Shown here: piece by piece, positions 23,755-26,105 of the stretch
Position numbering within the stretch: position 1 is the stretch's first letter
How the letters are laid out: each line of letters starts with the position of its first letter
The notes under the pieces: model-generated
Seen by the model: only the letters and a program-made list of their open reading frames with translations
Told to the model about the DNA's origin: nothing
Databases searched by the model: none
NCBI GenBank assembly: GCA_049281195.1
Contig: JBAPRR010000158.1
Location: 1-26,105, forward strand
From: JBAPRR01 sp049281195
Lineage (GTDB): Bacteria > Actinomycetota > Acidimicrobiia > Acidimicrobiales > CAVXTF01
Direction: 5' to 3'
Length of the DNA: 26,105 bases
Made by a program: the position numbers and the translations under genes

Positions 23755-24174
23755 CTAGCTGATCTCGTAGACATCCTCGGTCAGGGTCATCAGGTCTTCG
23801 GATAGAACGCCTTTGCCGACCGCTTGGATCTCGTTGATCCACGCGTACCTGGGATCACCGGTGGTGAACGTCGGTGCGACGTACGCGACGAACCCCGATC
23901 CGGGCACCAGGTGTATTCGGCCGGAATAGGTGGCGAATACCAGCGCATCGTCGTCGGTCCGAATTGCGAAGCGCACGTCGAGTAGTCCGAAACCCCCCGG
24001 GGTGATCGTCACCCAGTCGGCACTGCTCGAACCGGCGAGTGATCCTGAAAGTCGCCCCCTCAACCGGGCCCCGGTGGCCTCGACGACCAACAGCTGCCCG
24101 GTAGGGGTCATGCCGGCGTCGATGGGCGGGGCCAGAGTCAGTGTGGCCTCGTACAGCGGGACCAACTCGATCAC
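23755..24174 (-). CDS. DUF3237-family protein
   Basis: A 139-residue single-domain protein of unknown function. LVPLYEATLTLAPPIDAGMTPTGQ, GARLRGRLSG, DWVTITPGGFGLLDVRFAIRTDDDALVF and the C-terminal FTTGDPRYAWINEIQAVGKG follow the DUF3237 pattern, a small beta-barrel often found in catabolic and oxygenase clusters. The start is GTG 24174, with AAGGAG 6 nt upstream; the frame stays open to 24264 but runs into the upstream gene. The ribosome site overlaps the stop of that gene, so the pair is co-translated. Confidence 0.85.
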   Translation of the reverse strand: MIELVPLYEATLTLAPPIDAGMTPTGQLLVVEATGARLRGRLSGSLAGSSSADWVTITPGGFGLLDVRFAIRTDDDALVFATYSGRIHLVPGSGFVAYVAPTFTTGDPRYAWINEIQAVGKGVLSEDLMTLTEDVYEIS

Positions 24175-24176
24175 TT

Positions 24177-24629
24177 TTATCTCCTTGAATCTTTGGATGG
24201 GGTTGCCGCCGCCTTCAACCTGGCGGGTACGACCTTTCGGTGGATCGGTCCGGCGAGGGCCCACAACGCCTTACCGAGTCGATTGTTGTAGTGCACGTTC
24301 GTTGTCCAACAAGCCTTCGATTCCTCTAGATGCAAGCCCAGCGTGGATGTCATCAGAGGCGACTCGAGTTGCAGTTGGGAACTGTCCGGTTCGCTTTGCA
24401 TGATCGGCCAACCGAGGATGTTGCGCCTGTCGCTCAGCGATCGGATCCGAAGAAGCAGAACGCCACGCCAGCCGACGAGCATGAACCAGCGCAGCGGGAT
24501 TGACGCGCCCTCGAATGCGACCCTGAACCATTCTTCCGCGGTCCGCGTGTCCCCGGGCCGTCGGACAGCTTCGAACGTGTCGTGGTATTGCGACTTCGCT
24601 AGTTCGTCTTCGCCCCGGTCGGGATCCAC
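24177..24629 (-). CDS. DUF2867-like small protein
   Basis: Roughly 150 residues, reminiscent of actinobacterial DUF2867-type proteins: AEEWFRVAFEGASIPLRWFMLVGWRGVLLLRI, then GWPIMQSEPDSSQLQLESPLMTSTLGLHL, and a C-terminal LGKALWALAGPIHRKVVPARLKAA. The pattern of alternating beta strands ending in a helix with PxHRxxxP suggests a START/SRPBCC-type ligand-binding fold, an inference. The start is uncertain: GTG 24629 (MDPDRGEDELAKSQYHDTF) is used, but no ribosome site precedes it and the frame is open to TTG 24749. It is transcribed with the DUF3237 gene and divergently from the dehydrogenase. Confidence 0.6.
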   Translation of the reverse strand: MDPDRGEDELAKSQYHDTFEAVRRPGDTRTAEEWFRVAFEGASIPLRWFMLVGWRGVLLLRIRSLSDRRNILGWPIMQSEPDSSQLQLESPLMTSTLGLHLEESKACWTTNVHYNNRLGKALWALAGPIHRKVVPARLKAAATPSKDSRR

Positions 24630-24826
24630 AGTCGTTACCGGGAGGCGACAAATCGGTCCATAAGGGGCACCGGAAAAATCTAGTTTTCGTCCTCTCCGGG
24701 AGCCCAATCCAGATAGGGAAGCCGAGGCGCCGAACGACCGGATCGACAAACGCCGGGGCGACTCATATTTTGAGGCACTCGCACATCGGACTTAGACGGA
24801 GATCTCTCTCCGGGACCGGAGGGGTC

Positions 24827-25588
24827 ATGGAACTGGACGGCAAGAAGGCCCTTGTTGCAGGCGGCGCTTCTGGAATGGCGAAGGCGACTGCGGTCCTGCT
24901 CGCCGAAGGGGGCGTCTCGGTGGCGATCCTGGATCGACCACAGTCCGCCGGCCAGTTGGTCGCTGACGACCTCGGAGGGACCTTCCATCCGGTCGATGTG
25001 ACCGACGCCGGAGCGACGGAATCTGCGATCGATCATGCTGTTGAGGCGCTCGGTGGGGAACTCCACATAGCGGTGAACACGGCCGGTGGAGGCGTGGCCA
25101 GACGGACCTTGTCGAAGGAAGGCCCGCATCCCCTCGAAGAATTCCGCGGCGTGGTGGAACTGAACCTGATCGCGTCCTTCAACGTCGCCCGGCTGTCGGC
25201 CGCCTACATGGCTCGCAACGAGCCGGAGGATGAAGAACGCGGCGTGATCATCAGCACCGCGTCGATAGCGGCATTCGAAGGCCAGATCGGGCAGGTCGCC
25301 TATTCCGCGGCCAAGGCCGGGATCGCCGGCATGGTGTTCACGATGGCGCGTGATCTGGGCGGCCTTGGAATCAGGACGCTGGCGATAGCGCCGAGCCTCT
25401 TCTCGACCGGACTCACAGAAGGGATCCCCGACGCCTTCGCGCAACAGCTGACCAAGGACGCGGCCTTCCCGAAGCGGATGGGACGTCCGGTGGAGTACGC
25501 AAAGCTCGCAATCGCCATCATCGACAACCCGATGTTGAACGGTTTGTGCATCCGCCTAGACGGGGGTCAGCGCTTCGCTCCGAAGTAG
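24827..25588 (+). CDS. Short-chain dehydrogenase/reductase, HSD10-like
   Basis: A 253-residue classical SDR oxidoreductase. The cofactor loop is AGGASGMAKA, the aspartate DRP after strand 2 suggests NAD(H), NTAGG replaces NNAG, and the catalytic set is Ser in IISTASIAAF with YSAAK. The C-terminal section (APSLFSTGLTEGIPD...FPKRMGRPVEYAKLA..IIDNPMLNG..IRLDGGQRF) closely follows 17-beta-HSD10/3-hydroxyacyl-CoA dehydrogenase type 2, so a hydroxyacyl-CoA or steroid-like alcohol is a reasonable substrate class. ATG 24827 has GGAGGGG just upstream; the frame is also open from 24770. TTGAGG (24770-24775) and TAGACG (24793-24798), 17 nt apart, may be its promoter. Confidence 0.92.
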   Translation: MELDGKKALVAGGASGMAKATAVLLAEGGVSVAILDRPQSAGQLVADDLGGTFHPVDVTDAGATESAIDHAVEALGGELHIAVNTAGGGVARRTLSKEGPHPLEEFRGVVELNLIASFNVARLSAAYMARNEPEDEERGVIISTASIAAFEGQIGQVAYSAAKAGIAGMVFTMARDLGGLGIRTLAIAPSLFSTGLTEGIPDAFAQQLTKDAAFPKRMGRPVEYAKLAIAIIDNPMLNGLCIRLDGGQRFAPK

Positions 25589-25659
25589 GTCACGAAAGCC
25601 GCTGGTTCCTAGGACACTTCGCCGGCTTGTCGTCGCCGCGATGCATTCAGACTCCTGGG

Positions 25660-26105
25660 TTACAACTCCCAAGGCCCCGAAGTCGGTACCGGCGATCCGT
25701 GGCCCTCTTCCCACGAGATGATCGGAGTTTGCAATACTCCAAGACCTTCGATCTGAGCATCGATGATGTCGCCTGGTTTCAGATAGTTGGCGAAGGGATC
25801 ATCCGTGCCTGCCGCAACTCCTGCGATGGTTCCCGTTGTGATGATGTCTCCGGCGCTGTATCCCTGTGGAGAGTGGTACGCGACCAATTCTTCGATCGTG
25901 ATCGCCATGTGGTTCGTGTTCGACTTCTGGCGGATCTGACCATTGACCCTTAACTCCATGTCGAGATTCTGGGCATCACCGATCTCGTCGGACGTAACGA
26001 TCCAGGGGCCAAGGGGACAGAATGTGTCGATGGCCTTGCAGAACGAGAAGACTCCCGATTTGATCTCGCGGCGCTGGATGACTCGCGCTGTGATGTCATT
26101 AAAAA
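25660..26105 (-). CDS. Fumarylacetoacetate hydrolase-family protein, C-terminal part
   Basis: The last 148 residues or so of an FAH-fold enzyme; the start lies beyond the window. Characteristic strings are FNDITARVIQRRE, FCKAIDTFCPLGPWIVTSDEI, MELRVNGQIRQKSNTNHMAITIEELVAYHS, GDIITTGTIAGVA and LKPGDIIDAQIEGLG. Members hydrolyse, decarboxylate or isomerise beta-dicarbonyl compounds, often the last steps of aromatic or cyclic-ketone breakdown; the metal-binding Glu residues are expected upstream, outside the window. It converges on the dehydrogenase gene, with 71 nt between stops and a weak hairpin (CTTGGG/CCCAGG) spanning its own stop. Confidence 0.92.
   Translation of the reverse strand, partial: FNDITARVIQRREIKSGVFSFCKAIDTFCPLGPWIVTSDEIGDAQNLDMELRVNGQIRQKSNTNHMAITIEELVAYHSPQGYSAGDIITTGTIAGVAAGTDDPFANYLKPGDIIDAQIEGLGVLQTPIISWEEGHGSPVPTSGPWEL

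Noticed and set aside
24680..25444. A 254-codon minus-strand frame opposite the dehydrogenase
   Set aside because: Arg/Gly-rich shadow of an SDR with a complete motif set; no start signal.
1..26105. tRNA, rRNA, CRISPR, insertion sequence or prophage content
   Set aside because: No transposase, integrase, regularly spaced repeats or cloverleaf-like segments were seen.

Overview
The window is high-GC and gene-dense, with frequent GTG/TTG starts and 4-bp overlapping start/stop codons. It contains an almost complete actinobacterial housekeeping block: rplM-rpsI-glmM-glmS-acpS-nnr-alr-hydrolase-tsaE-tsaB-rimI-tsaD-groES-groEL-guaB3-guaA, all on the minus strand. The same order, with different insertions, is known from Mycobacterium and Streptomyces, so the source is very probably an actinomycetote. 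A deep or uncultured branch such as Acidimicrobiia is a guess from protein style, not something I could test.

Region 1 (1-18625, minus strand). Reading in the direction of transcription: ribosomal proteins L13 and S9; cell-wall precursor enzymes GlmM and GlmS; holo-ACP synthase; the bifunctional NAD(P)H-hydrate repair enzyme; alanine racemase; a membrane-anchored alpha/beta hydrolase; a family-4 uracil-DNA glycosylase; the t6A genes tsaE, tsaB and tsaD with rimI between them; groES-groEL behind a CIRCE operator; a NUDIX CoA-pyrophosphohydrolase that touches groEL; an orphan Orc1/Cdc6-like AAA+ ATPase behind a striking 51-bp dyad; guaB3; and the start of guaA, which lacks any ATG/GTG/TTG start. 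Most junctions overlap or are under 60 nt, so these are long co-transcribed units broken mainly at the groES, ATPase and guaB3 promoters.

Region 2 (about 18740-26105) is accessory and oxidative. It holds a Baeyer-Villiger-type flavin monooxygenase behind two perfect inverted repeats; an unusual Rieske protein whose long helical C-terminal part looks internally duplicated; a SufR-like, cysteine-rich helix-turn-helix regulator overlapping it; a phytanoyl-CoA-dioxygenase-like Fe(II)/2-oxoglutarate enzyme; a convergent pair (a DUF2867-like protein and a DUF3237 protein); an HSD10-like short-chain dehydrogenase; and a fumarylacetoacetate-hydrolase-family enzyme cut by the window end. The enzyme classes suggest oxidative breakdown or modification of a cyclic ketone, terpenoid, steroid or CoA-linked substrate. 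The substrate cannot be read from the sequence. The Rieske fusion with its co-transcribed Fe-S-type regulator and a leaderless promoter containing a palindrome is the best candidate for an undescribed system here.

I saw no tRNA, rRNA, CRISPR array, insertion sequence or prophage gene.
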